Shown here: piece by piece, positions 1 to 7,497 of the stretch
Numbering within the stretch: position 1 is the stretch's first letter
How the letters are laid out: every line of letters starts with the position of its first letter
Assembly (NCBI GenBank): GCA_938040365.1
Contig: CALHXU010000172.1
Span: 1-37,633 of the forward strand
Length of the DNA: 37,633 nucleotides
Source: an uncultured Acidimicrobiales bacterium
GTDB lineage: Bacteria > Actinomycetota > Acidimicrobiia > Acidimicrobiales > SHLQ01
Direction: 5' to 3'
The notes under the pieces: model-generated
Told to the model about the DNA's origin: nothing
The model's database searches: none
The model's input: the letters and a program-made list of their open reading frames with translations, nothing else
Translations under genes and position numbers: made by a program

Positions 1-606
1 GACATTATTCGGCGGTATCCGCGGCCGAAGTCGGCGTTGATTCCGCTTCTCCACCTCGCCCAAGAACAAGATGGCTGGGTTTCTGACGACGCGATGGCTC
101 ACCTCGGTGAACTGGTCGGAGTCACACCAGCTGAGGTTCGCGGCACGTGCACTTTCTATGAGATGTTCAAGCTGCATCCGGTCGGAAAGTACATGATCAA
201 CATCTGCACGAACCTGTCATGTCAGCTCCTCGGCGCCGAAGAGTTGTTGCATCACGCCGAAGGGGTCCTCGGAATTCGCGCTGGCGGAACGACGAGCGAC
301 GGCATGTTTACGATCGAAGATGTCGAATGCATCGCTGCCTGTACCGAGGCGCCATGCATTCAGGTGAACTACCGCTTTGGTCTGCGTCTCACGACCGATG
401 ATCTCGACGACATCATCGCTGCGCTGCGCGCTGGCCACACCCCAGACAAGCTCCTCACGGCGAACCCCGGCGAGGTCATTCCGTCTCATGGCACGCTCGG
501 CTTGTCCCGTCAGGTCATGTCCGAGGAGCAAACGAGCCATATCGTCGCGCCCGAATCCGTGCACGAATCGCCCGTCTGGCTCTCTACTGCAAGCAAGGAA
601 GGCTGA
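1..606 (+). CDS. nuoE: NADH-quinone oxidoreductase subunit E, NuoE (5' partial)
   Basis: This is the 24-kDa flavoprotein-associated subunit of complex I, which holds the off-pathway 2Fe-2S cluster N1a beside NuoF in the NADH-oxidising arm. The reading frame is already open at base 1 (DIIRRYPRPKSALIPLL...) and reads like the NuoE family from before the first visible start codon, so the gene is truncated by the window edge and the TTG at 37 is not its start. The thioredoxin-like domain carries both halves of the N1a site, CTNLSC near bases 205-222 and ECIAAC near 328-345. After the domain there is a C-terminal tail of about 50 residues with no recognised motif. The stop overlaps the nuoF start (TGATG), so the two are translationally coupled. 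nuoABCD of this operon are expected upstream of the window. Confidence 0.95.
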   Translation, partial: DIIRRYPRPKSALIPLLHLAQEQDGWVSDDAMAHLGELVGVTPAEVRGTCTFYEMFKLHPVGKYMINICTNLSCQLLGAEELLHHAEGVLGIRAGGTTSDGMFTIEDVECIAACTEAPCIQVNYRFGLRLTTDDLDDIIAALRAGHTPDKLLTANPGEVIPSHGTLGLSRQVMSEEQTSHIVAPESVHESPVWLSTASKEG

Positions 607-1994
607 TGGCCACCGGAAACTACGTTCCCCACGCTCCTGGCTATGTCGATTCACCGGGAGAGAAGATCGTTACCTCTCGTTTCACCTACGAAGACAGCTA
701 CACCATGGAACGCTACGAAGCGACCGGTGGTTATGTCGGATTCAAAGAGGCGCTGAAGAAGGCGCCCGAAGACGTTCACAGCATCACCCGCGACGCAACG
801 CTTCTCGGCCGCGGTGGCGCTGGCTTCCCCGCCGGAATCAAGTGGGGCTTTTGCCCACCGGAGGTTTGGCCTCGGTACCTCGTCGTGAACGGCGACGAGT
901 CCGAACCAGGAACCTACAAAGATCGACTCCTCATGGAGCTCGATCCCCATCAGCTCATCGAGGGTTGTCTCATCGCGTGCTACGCGATCGGACTCACGCA
1001 GTGCTTTCTCTATGTGCGCGGTGAGATGGCAGTCGCCCAGCAGCGCATTGCCGATGCGCTCAACGAGGCCTACGCCAAGGGTTATGTGGGCCAGAACATT
1101 CTCGGCACCGACTTCTCGGTCGACATCGTGCTGCATTGGGGCGCTGGCGCCTACATCGTCGGCGAGGAAACGGCGCTCATCGAGAGCCTCGAGGGCAACC
1201 GCGGCATGCCCCGCCTCAAGCCACCATTCTTCCCGGCAGCGGTTGGGCTCTACGGTCAACCAACGATCGTGAACAACGTCGAGACGCTGTCGAACTTGCC
1301 GTGGCTCATGACCCATGGTTCAGACAAGTACAAGGAGTTCGGTAGCGAGACCTCGCCGGGCACCCGCATGTTTGCGGTGTCTGGTCAGGTGAAGCGCCCC
1401 GGCGTGTACGAAGTCGAGCAAGGTGTTACCACCTACGAAGACCTCCTCTACGGCGACGACTATTGCCAAGGGATGCTCGAAGGCCGCGAGCTCAAGGCGT
1501 TTGTCCCAGGCGGAGGCTCGGCTCCATGGCTGTTCCCCGAGCACGTTTCGCTTCCGCTCGAGGCTCGTCCGGTGGGCGCAGCCGGAACCATGCTTGGATC
1601 GGGCGCGATCATGGTGATGGACGACAGTTCCGACGCGGTGAAGTGCGCGCTTCGCCTTGTCCGCTTCTATGCCCGCGAATCGTGTGGCAAGTGCTCACCA
1701 TGTCGGGAGGGCACGACGTGGGAAGAGAAGATCCTCACCCGAATCAACGATGGCTATGGCCGTCCGGGCGATATCGAATTGCTGCTCGACGTCGCAGACA
1801 ACATTTCACCCGGGCCATACCCGGTCGCATCCTTTGATAGCGAAGGGCTCGAGGCGGTTCCGTTTCCTCCAAAGCAGACGACGATCTGCCCGCTCGGTCC
1901 ATCGTCGGTCGCGCCGATCACCTCGGCGATCCGTCGCTTCCGCCACGAATTCGAAGCGAAAATCAATGCTGCTCAAGCGGAGGTAACCGCGTGA
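606..1994 (+). CDS. nuoF: NADH-quinone oxidoreductase subunit F, NuoF
   Basis: NuoF is the NADH- and FMN-binding subunit of complex I and carries the 4Fe-4S cluster N3. The glycine-rich flavin/NADH segment GRGGAGFPAGIKWGF is at residues 69-82 or so. Three N3 ligands are seen as CGKCSPC (Cys360, 363, 366) and the fourth in TTICPLG (Cys428). The third-to-fourth spacing of 62 residues is about 20 longer than the roughly 41 of Thermus Nqo1. The extra piece (around residues 402-424) is Pro/Gly-rich. The length of 462 residues is otherwise normal. The ATG shares its A with the nuoE stop. The C-terminus ends in an ordinary helix, and an 88-base gap separates it from nuoG, which is unusual for this tightly packed operon. 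Confidence 0.97.
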   Translation: MATGNYVPHAPGYVDSPGEKIVTSRFTYEDSYTMERYEATGGYVGFKEALKKAPEDVHSITRDATLLGRGGAGFPAGIKWGFCPPEVWPRYLVVNGDESEPGTYKDRLLMELDPHQLIEGCLIACYAIGLTQCFLYVRGEMAVAQQRIADALNEAYAKGYVGQNILGTDFSVDIVLHWGAGAYIVGEETALIESLEGNRGMPRLKPPFFPAAVGLYGQPTIVNNVETLSNLPWLMTHGSDKYKEFGSETSPGTRMFAVSGQVKRPGVYEVEQGVTTYEDLLYGDDYCQGMLEGRELKAFVPGGGSAPWLFPEHVSLPLEARPVGAAGTMLGSGAIMVMDDSSDAVKCALRLVRFYARESCGKCSPCREGTTWEEKILTRINDGYGRPGDIELLLDVADNISPGPYPVASFDSEGLEAVPFPPKQTTICPLGPSSVAPITSAIRRFRHEFEAKINAAQAEVTA

Positions 1995-2017
1995 TCTTTA
2001 CCGCCTCGTTCTCAAGT

Positions 2018-2070
2018 GCTGGCGTTTGGCGCGCCAGCGACAAACCCGAGTTTGTCGATCCCCGAAGGGG
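2018..2070 (+). promoter_or_regulatory. Three consecutive hairpins in the nuoF-nuoG gap
   Basis: The only sizeable gap in the first nuo operon (1995-2082) contains three adjacent inverted repeats. The first pairs GCTGGCG (2018-2024) with CGCCAGC (2032-2038) and overlaps the palindrome TGGCGCGCCA (2027-2036). The second pairs CGACAAAC (2038-2045) with GTTTGTCG (2050-2057) around a CCGA tetraloop. The third pairs CCCC (2060-2063) with GGGG (2067-2070) around GAA, and its 3' arm is also the likely Shine-Dalgarno sequence for the nuoG GTG at 2083. There is no T-run, so this is not a plain terminator. It could be an mRNA processing or stability element, a translational control site, or an inserted palindromic repeat. 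Confidence 0.6.
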
Positions 2071-2082
2071 TGAGACAAAACC

Positions 2083-4572
2083 GTGACGGCTACTGATCCT
2101 GAAGCACCAGTTGAGGTCGTTCCCGACGGGGTTCCCGTCACGGTAAACGGCGTTGAGATCCTCGCCGAGAAGGGCGAGCTGCTCATCGATGCAGCCGAAC
2201 GACACGGCGTATATATCCCGCGCTTTTGCTACCACCCACGAATGAAACCGGTCGGCATGTGCCGGATGTGCCTCGTCGAAGTCGACACCGGCCGCGGTAT
2301 GGGCTTGCAACCGTCGTGCATGCTGAATGTTTCTGAGGGCATGGTCGTCGAGACCGAGAGCGAAGTCAGCAAGAAGGCCCAAGATGGTGTGCTTGAGTTT
2401 CTGCTCATCAACCATCCACTCGACTGTCCGGTCTGCGACAAGGGCGGCGAATGCCCCCTCCAAGATCAGACCATGGCCTTTGGACCAGGCGAGACCCGCT
2501 TTGTCGAGGAGAAGCGCCATTTCCAAAAGCCGATCCCGATCAGTGACATTGTCTTTCTCGATCGGGAACGCTGCATCTTGTGCGACCGCTGCACTCGCTT
2601 TGCAAAAGAGGTGGCGGGAGATCCGCTCATCCACTTCCAATCACGCGGAAACCAGACCGAGGTCAACACCTTTCCCGACGAACCGTTCTCGTCGTACTTC
2701 TCTGGCAACACGGTCCAGATTTGTCCGGTAGGTGCACTCACTGCTTCGCCATACCGCTTCAAGGCCCGACCTTGGGATCTCACCGAAACGTCGTCGACCG
2801 CAACGACCGATTCGGTCGGCAGCCAGATCACCGTGCAGAGTTCACGCAACGAAGTCCTGCGTTACCTCGGCGTCGACAGCGACGCGGTCAACTGGGGCTG
2901 GTTGAGCGACAAAGAGCGCTTCAGCTTTGAAGCATGGAATTCAGAAGCTCGACTCACTGGTGCATTGGTCCGCGGCGATGAGCTAGGAAACCCCGCCGAC
3001 GATGGAGATCAGTTGGTCGCTGCGTCGTGGCCTCTTGCGTTGCGCGCCGCAGCCGAAGCCTTGGCGGGCGTCGATCCTGACCGGGTGGCCTTCTTTGGCG
3101 GTGCTCGTATGTCCAACGAGAGCCAGTACGCCTGGGCCAAGTTCGCGAAGTCGATCATCGGCACCGACAACGTCGACGTACAACTCGGCGACGGTATCGA
3201 TCCTCGGTTGGTTCTCGGTCTTGCTCGCGCAACCATTTCCGATGCGTGCACGCCGGGAGGTTCGGTTCTCGTTCTCGGTGTCGACCCCAAAGAAACACAT
3301 GGCTCGCTGTTCCTGAGGCTCCGGCACGCTGCCGCAGAAGATGGAGCGACGATCGTCGAAGTTGTATCGACCGCCACTGGACTCACGCCGTATTCTGCGC
3401 ATTCGATTCGCGCAATACCGGGAACCACCCACGACGTCGTTGCCGCCATGTTGGCCGGCAACGGGTCAGACGATGTCAACGCCGCTGCTGCTGCACTCGG
3501 TGAGGGTCCGCTGACCGTCGTTTATGGACCGGGTTCGCTCGCCGAGGATTCGGCGACCATCGAACGGGCGCTCGCATCGATCGCCGAAACACGGCCCGAC
3601 GCGAAGTTCCTCCCAGCGTTGCATCGCGGCAACATCTTTGGCGCCCTCGACATGGGGCTTTCTCCTGGGCTTTTGCCGGGCCGCACCGAACTCGGTGCAA
3701 CGCCAGCTGGCTGGGGCAACGCACCTGAGCAACGGGGCCTCGACACCGAAGCAATGTTGCGTCGCGCCGCCGAAGGCGGAATTGAAGTTGCGGTGCTCTT
3801 GGGCTGTGACCCGCTTACCGACTTCCCCGACGGACAGATGGCAGAGCGCGCGTTCAACAAGGTCGAGCACCTCATTGCAGTCGATTCGCTCCTCAACTTC
3901 ACCTCGACGGGAGCCGACGTGGTGTTTCCCGCAGCGGCGAGCGCAACCGAAGTCGACGGCAGCTTTACCAACCTCGAGGGCCGCATTAGCGCAGTGAACC
4001 GAAAGGTGACCCCGCCCGGAACTGCTCGCCCTGACTGGATGATCGCCGCTGAGCTCGCCGCCGAAATGGGAGCCGATCTCGGCTTCATCGATACCGACGA
4101 GATTTGGGCCGAGATCGCCGCCGTTTCAGAACTGCATGCAGATCTCAACCTCTCGACGATCCAAGCCGCAGGGGCCGAGGGGCTTCTCGTCTCTGGTTCA
4201 TCTATCGCCGCGCCGTCTTCGGCTTCGGTTGCGGTGGCCGAGCGTCAATTCGAAGAGGGCCTGTTGCTCGTCGCGAATCGCAAGATGTATGACCAAGGGA
4301 CGATCCTCACCTTCTGCCCATCGCTCAGTAGTTTGGCGCAGGGAGCAGTGTGCTCGATCCATCCAGATTCACTCGCTGAACTCGGTATTGCTTCGGGCTC
4401 GAACGTCACCGTCAGTAACGATTCAGGGTCGATTGAACTGCACGTAGTGGCTACGAGTGAAGTGGCCCTTGGGTGTGTCGCAATTGACTTCAATCAACCC
4501 AATGCCTCAGTTGCAGAACTCTTCGATGCATCACGTATCGTCACGTCCGTGCGAGTAGAGGAAGCGTCATGA
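2083..4572 (+). CDS. nuoG: NADH-quinone oxidoreductase subunit G, NuoG (N7 ligands lost)
   Basis: NuoG carries the electron wire from NuoF toward the membrane arm. The N-terminal ferredoxin-like domain holds N1b (Cys49, 60, 63, 79). N5 follows as His111, Cys115, Cys118 and Cys124, and N4 as Cys164, 167, 170 and 214. The molybdopterin-oxidoreductase-like domain fills the rest of the 829 residues. Many bacterial NuoG proteins bind an extra cluster N7 at the start of that domain through CxxCxxxC plus a later Cys. Here the aligned positions are Ala240, Asp243, Ser247 and Ser275, so N7 is absent, as in mitochondrial NDUFS1. The GTG start at 2083 is preceded by GAAGGGG about 10 bases away. An internal start is unlikely because N1b begins at residue 49. 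The stop overlaps nuoH (ATGA). Confidence 0.96.
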   Translation: MTATDPEAPVEVVPDGVPVTVNGVEILAEKGELLIDAAERHGVYIPRFCYHPRMKPVGMCRMCLVEVDTGRGMGLQPSCMLNVSEGMVVETESEVSKKAQDGVLEFLLINHPLDCPVCDKGGECPLQDQTMAFGPGETRFVEEKRHFQKPIPISDIVFLDRERCILCDRCTRFAKEVAGDPLIHFQSRGNQTEVNTFPDEPFSSYFSGNTVQICPVGALTASPYRFKARPWDLTETSSTATTDSVGSQITVQSSRNEVLRYLGVDSDAVNWGWLSDKERFSFEAWNSEARLTGALVRGDELGNPADDGDQLVAASWPLALRAAAEALAGVDPDRVAFFGGARMSNESQYAWAKFAKSIIGTDNVDVQLGDGIDPRLVLGLARATISDACTPGGSVLVLGVDPKETHGSLFLRLRHAAAEDGATIVEVVSTATGLTPYSAHSIRAIPGTTHDVVAAMLAGNGSDDVNAAAAALGEGPLTVVYGPGSLAEDSATIERALASIAETRPDAKFLPALHRGNIFGALDMGLSPGLLPGRTELGATPAGWGNAPEQRGLDTEAMLRRAAEGGIEVAVLLGCDPLTDFPDGQMAERAFNKVEHLIAVDSLLNFTSTGADVVFPAAASATEVDGSFTNLEGRISAVNRKVTPPGTARPDWMIAAELAAEMGADLGFIDTDEIWAEIAAVSELHADLNLSTIQAAGAEGLLVSGSSIAAPSSASVAVAERQFEEGLLLVANRKMYDQGTILTFCPSLSSLAQGAVCSIHPDSLAELGIASGSNVTVSNDSGSIELHVVATSEVALGCVAIDFNQPNASVAELFDASRIVTSVRVEEAS

Positions 4573-5822
4573 TTCTGGCGCAGCAGCAGTACCTCGAGGA
4601 GTTCGACTGGTTCGTCGATCGATGGTGGACCGCGTGGCTTGGCGGCGACGTCTTGTTCCTCCTCGGCAAGGTCGTTCTTATCTTTGCCTTCTTGCTTGTT
4701 TCGGTCATGCTCATGGTCTGGTTCGAACGCAAAGTCGTTTCCGACATGCAGCACCGTATTGGCCCGAACGTCGCTGGTCCGTGGGGCATCTTGCAGACCC
4801 TCGCTGATGGCATCAAGCTGTTCTTCAAAGAGGACATCACCCCCGATGGTGCGGACAAGCGAATCTTTAAACTCGCGCCCTACCTCTCGCTCATCCCCGC
4901 GTTCTTGATGTTCTCGGTGGTGCCGATCGGTGGCGACTTCCGGAACGGTGACGGAGCGACCAACTTCTTCTGGGGTGACATTCCGTTCCGGCTGCAGTTG
5001 GTCGACCCGCCGATGGGGATCTTGCTCTTTCTCGCAATGTCGGGCCTTGGCATCTATGGCGTCATGCTCGCCGGTTGGGCGTCGGGATCGAAATACCCGC
5101 TGCTCGGTTCGGTTCGAGCATCGGCACAGATGGTCTCCTATGAGGCTGCGCTCGGCCTTTCGCTCGCGACAATCTTTCTCGTCAGCGGATCGCTCCGAAC
5201 AAGCGAGATCGTCGCCGCCCAAACCGGCGGCGCGCTCTTCGTTGGCGGTTGGAACATTTGGGGCCTCGGCTTTGTGCCATTTGTGATCTTCCTCATCGCG
5301 GGCACCGCCGAGCTCAACCGTCCGCCGTTCGATCTTGTCGAAGCCGAACAGGAACTCGTCGGTGGTTTCCACACCGAGTACAGCTCGCTTCGGTTCTCGC
5401 TCTTCTTCCTCGCAGAATTCATGAACGTGGTCACCATGGCCGGAATTATCGTGACGCTGTTCTTCGGCGGACCCGACGGACCAGTCCTCACCGAAACCCT
5501 CGGATGGGCGTGGGGTATGTTGTGGTTCTTCTTGAAGGTCCTCGTGTTCCTGTTCATCTTTGTCTGGTTCCGGGCCACGCTTCCTCGTCTTCGTTACGAC
5601 CAGCTCATGGATCTTGGATGGAAGGTGCTCATCCCGATCGCACTCGGCTGGTTCATCGTCATTGCAGCTCGCGAGGTTGCCGACGTCGAAGGATGGCCAG
5701 TGATCCCAGCGACGTTGATTGCATTTGTTCTCGTCTTTGGATTGGGCGCACCGCTGCTTATGGGAGCGGTCAAGAACGCTCGAAGGCAAAGACTCGAATC
5801 TGAGATCGTGGAGTACGGCTGA
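4569..5822 (+). CDS. nuoH: NADH-quinone oxidoreductase subunit H, NuoH (cluster 1)
   Basis: NuoH is the membrane subunit that joins the two arms and forms most of the quinone chamber. The 417-residue protein has the usual eight or so membrane helices. It shows the family signatures WFERKV-x-QHRIGPN near residues 55-70 and the charged loop ELNRPPFDLVEAEQELV, followed by GFHTEYSSLRF. The conserved Arg and the Glu residues of that loop are all present, unlike the second NuoH in this window. The start overlaps the nuoG stop by four bases (ATGA at 4569-4572) and the stop shares one base with nuoI. The C-terminus is somewhat longer than in minimal NuoH, with a further hydrophobic segment and a basic tail. 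Confidence 0.96.
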   Translation: MILAQQQYLEEFDWFVDRWWTAWLGGDVLFLLGKVVLIFAFLLVSVMLMVWFERKVVSDMQHRIGPNVAGPWGILQTLADGIKLFFKEDITPDGADKRIFKLAPYLSLIPAFLMFSVVPIGGDFRNGDGATNFFWGDIPFRLQLVDPPMGILLFLAMSGLGIYGVMLAGWASGSKYPLLGSVRASAQMVSYEAALGLSLATIFLVSGSLRTSEIVAAQTGGALFVGGWNIWGLGFVPFVIFLIAGTAELNRPPFDLVEAEQELVGGFHTEYSSLRFSLFFLAEFMNVVTMAGIIVTLFFGGPDGPVLTETLGWAWGMLWFFLKVLVFLFIFVWFRATLPRLRYDQLMDLGWKVLIPIALGWFIVIAAREVADVEGWPVIPATLIAFVLVFGLGAPLLMGAVKNARRQRLESEIVEYG

Positions 5823-6541
5823 TGGGATATCTCGAAGGATTCGCCGTCACGCTGAAGAAGCTTGGCGAAGAGCGATTTACTGGCGAATATAAGGCCGCTG
5901 GCGAAGGTGAAAAGCGAGAGAAACCTGCGCGATTCCATGGACGTCACGTGCTCAATCGCTACGAAGACGGCATGGAGAAGTGCATTGGTTGCGAACTCTG
6001 CGCCGGTGTATGCCCCGCTCGCTGCATCTATGTGCGCGGCGCCGACAACGAACCTGCGAACCCGGTTTCACCCGGCGAACGCTACGGCTATGTCTATGAG
6101 ATCAACTACCTGCGTTGCATCCACTGCGACCTGTGTGTTGAGGCCTGCCCAACCCAAGCAATCACCGAATCAAAGCTCTTCGAGTTCTCCTTCACCAATC
6201 GCCAAGACGCGATTTACACCAAGGAAGAACTCGTCGTAGGCGATGACGGCATGCCGAAGAAGCTGGCATGGGAAGACTGGCGTGAAGGTGACGACGAGCT
6301 GACCTCGGGTTGGATGCGCGCAACATCGCCTGGTGGTTCGGTCGCGTATCAAAACACCGTGTCGTGGTCAGGCGAGCTTGGCTATGGCGTACGTGACGCG
6401 GAGATGGGACAGCACATTTCAAGTGTTGCCGCCCCAGCCGAGACGACCGATCACAGCCACGACGACCACGGCCATGACGATCACAGCCACGACGATCACG
6501 GCCATGACGATCACCACCATGATGAAGAAGGTGGGCACTGA
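5822..6541 (+). CDS. nuoI: NADH-quinone oxidoreductase subunit I, NuoI, with His/Asp-rich tail
   Basis: NuoI is the 8Fe ferredoxin-like subunit that carries N6a and N6b and passes electrons to N2. Two complete CxxCxxCxxxCP motifs are seen at Cys54/57/60/64 and Cys99/102/105/109. The spacer between them (NPVSPGERYGYVYEINYLR) is typical of 14-subunit complex I. The body ends near residue 207, and the remaining 32 residues are an almost pure His/Asp stretch encoded by a 30-base tandem repeat. Such tails usually bind transition metals such as Ni, Zn, Co or Cu, but no function is known to me for one on NuoI. The gene overlaps nuoH and nuoJ by one base each. Confidence 0.96.
   Translation: MGYLEGFAVTLKKLGEERFTGEYKAAGEGEKREKPARFHGRHVLNRYEDGMEKCIGCELCAGVCPARCIYVRGADNEPANPVSPGERYGYVYEINYLRCIHCDLCVEACPTQAITESKLFEFSFTNRQDAIYTKEELVVGDDGMPKKLAWEDWREGDDELTSGWMRATSPGGSVAYQNTVSWSGELGYGVRDAEMGQHISSVAAPAETTDHSHDDHGHDDHSHDDHGHDDHHHDEEGGH
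6451..6510 (+). repeat. 30-bp tandem repeat coding the NuoI His-rich tail
   Basis: Two head-to-tail 30-base units (6451-6480 and 6481-6510) differ at a single base and are followed by a decayed partial unit. They encode the alternating HDDHGHDDHSHDD pattern at the C-terminus of NuoI. The near identity of the units, including third positions, indicates recent slippage or unequal exchange, so copy number may vary between related strains. Confidence 0.85.
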
Positions 6542-7191
6542 TGGGTCTCCAGCTTTTCTCGTTCCTCATCGCCGGCGTCATCATCGTCGCTGGCGCGCTC
6601 GGCGTTGTGTTGTCAAAGCACCCGGTTCACGCAGCGCTGTTCTTGATCCAGACCCTGTTCGGTGTGGCTGTTGAATTCCTCGTCGTCGAGGCACACTTCC
6701 TCGCAGCGATCCAAGTCATTGTGTATGCCGGTGCGATCGTCATTCTCTTCTTGTTTGTGATCATGCTTCTCGGTGTCGATAACGCAGAGGATTTATCTAT
6801 CGAACCAATCATTGGGCAGAGACCTCTTGCCGCGCTCAGCGGCGCCGCAATCTTTGGGCTGCTCATGACCGTGATCTTCTCGGCGTCTTCAGGCGGTCGA
6901 ATTACCGGCGAAGGCTCCGTGTCGCTCGCGCTTGACGCGACGGACCCGACCGGCGAAGTGCTGCCAAATGTTGAACAGTTGGCGCAGGTGATCTTCACCG
7001 ACATGGTGTTCGCTTTCGAAGTGACCGCAATCTTGCTCACGGTCGCTGTTGTCGGGGCAGTTGTCATGGCCCGCCGAATTCCAGGTGCGCTGCAACCGCT
7101 GCCAGAGGTTCTCCCAATTGGCGAGTTCTCCACCGAAGATCAGGGCGAGTCGACAGCGGTGGCTGCGACAGAGGAAGGGGAGGAGCACTAA
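6541..7191 (+). CDS. nuoJ: NADH-quinone oxidoreductase subunit J, NuoJ (cluster 1)
   Basis: NuoJ is a five-helix membrane subunit of the proton-translocating arm, next to NuoK, NuoH and NuoA. The 216-residue protein shows the family core with HPVHAALFLI near residue 25 and the following helix VIVYAGAIVILFLFVIMLLG, which corresponds to the mobile third helix with its pi-bulge. A loop rich in small and acidic residues (about 118-148) separates the last helices, and the tail is acidic. The start ATG overlaps the nuoI stop by one base (TGATG), and the stop abuts the GTG of nuoK. Confidence 0.95.
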   Translation: MGLQLFSFLIAGVIIVAGALGVVLSKHPVHAALFLIQTLFGVAVEFLVVEAHFLAAIQVIVYAGAIVILFLFVIMLLGVDNAEDLSIEPIIGQRPLAALSGAAIFGLLMTVIFSASSGGRITGEGSVSLALDATDPTGEVLPNVEQLAQVIFTDMVFAFEVTAILLTVAVVGAVVMARRIPGALQPLPEVLPIGEFSTEDQGESTAVAATEEGEEH

Positions 7192-7494
7192 GTGTTGACC
7201 CCTACCTACTACCTCGTGTTGTCCGCGCTCGTATTTTCGATTGGCGCATTCGGCGTCCTCGTGCGTCGCAACCCGTTGATCATGTTCATGTGCGTCGAAC
7301 TCATGTTGAACGCCGTCAACCTCACCTTTATCGGCCTCGCATGGGGCCTCAATGACATTGGTGGCCAGGTGTCGGTCTTCTTCGTGATGGTCGTCGCAGC
7401 GGCCGAGGTCGTTGTTGGCCTCGCGATCGTGGTCGCAATCATGCGCCGTCGCGACGGCGCAACCGCCGACGATCTTTCGGTGTTGAGGGGCTAG
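7192..7494 (+). CDS. nuoK: NADH-quinone oxidoreductase subunit K, NuoK (cluster 1)
   Basis: NuoK is the small three-helix antiporter-like (MrpC-related) subunit of the membrane arm. At 100 residues it has the normal length. Both membrane glutamates known to matter for proton pumping are visible, one in CVELMLNAVNL and one in AAAEVVVGLA. The start is GTG directly after the nuoJ TAA, since no ATG lies in a suitable position. Three bases separate the stop from the nuoL ATG. Confidence 0.95.
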   Translation: MLTPTYYLVLSALVFSIGAFGVLVRRNPLIMFMCVELMLNAVNLTFIGLAWGLNDIGGQVSVFFVMVVAAAEVVVGLAIVVAIMRRRDGATADDLSVLRG

Positions 7495-7497
7495 ATC

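Noticed and set aside
4494-5789. Long minus-strand open frame of 431 codons opposite nuoH
   Set aside because: It is the complement of a clear complex I gene, has a low-complexity Glu/Asp/Arg composition typical of antisense shadows, and has no recognisable motif.
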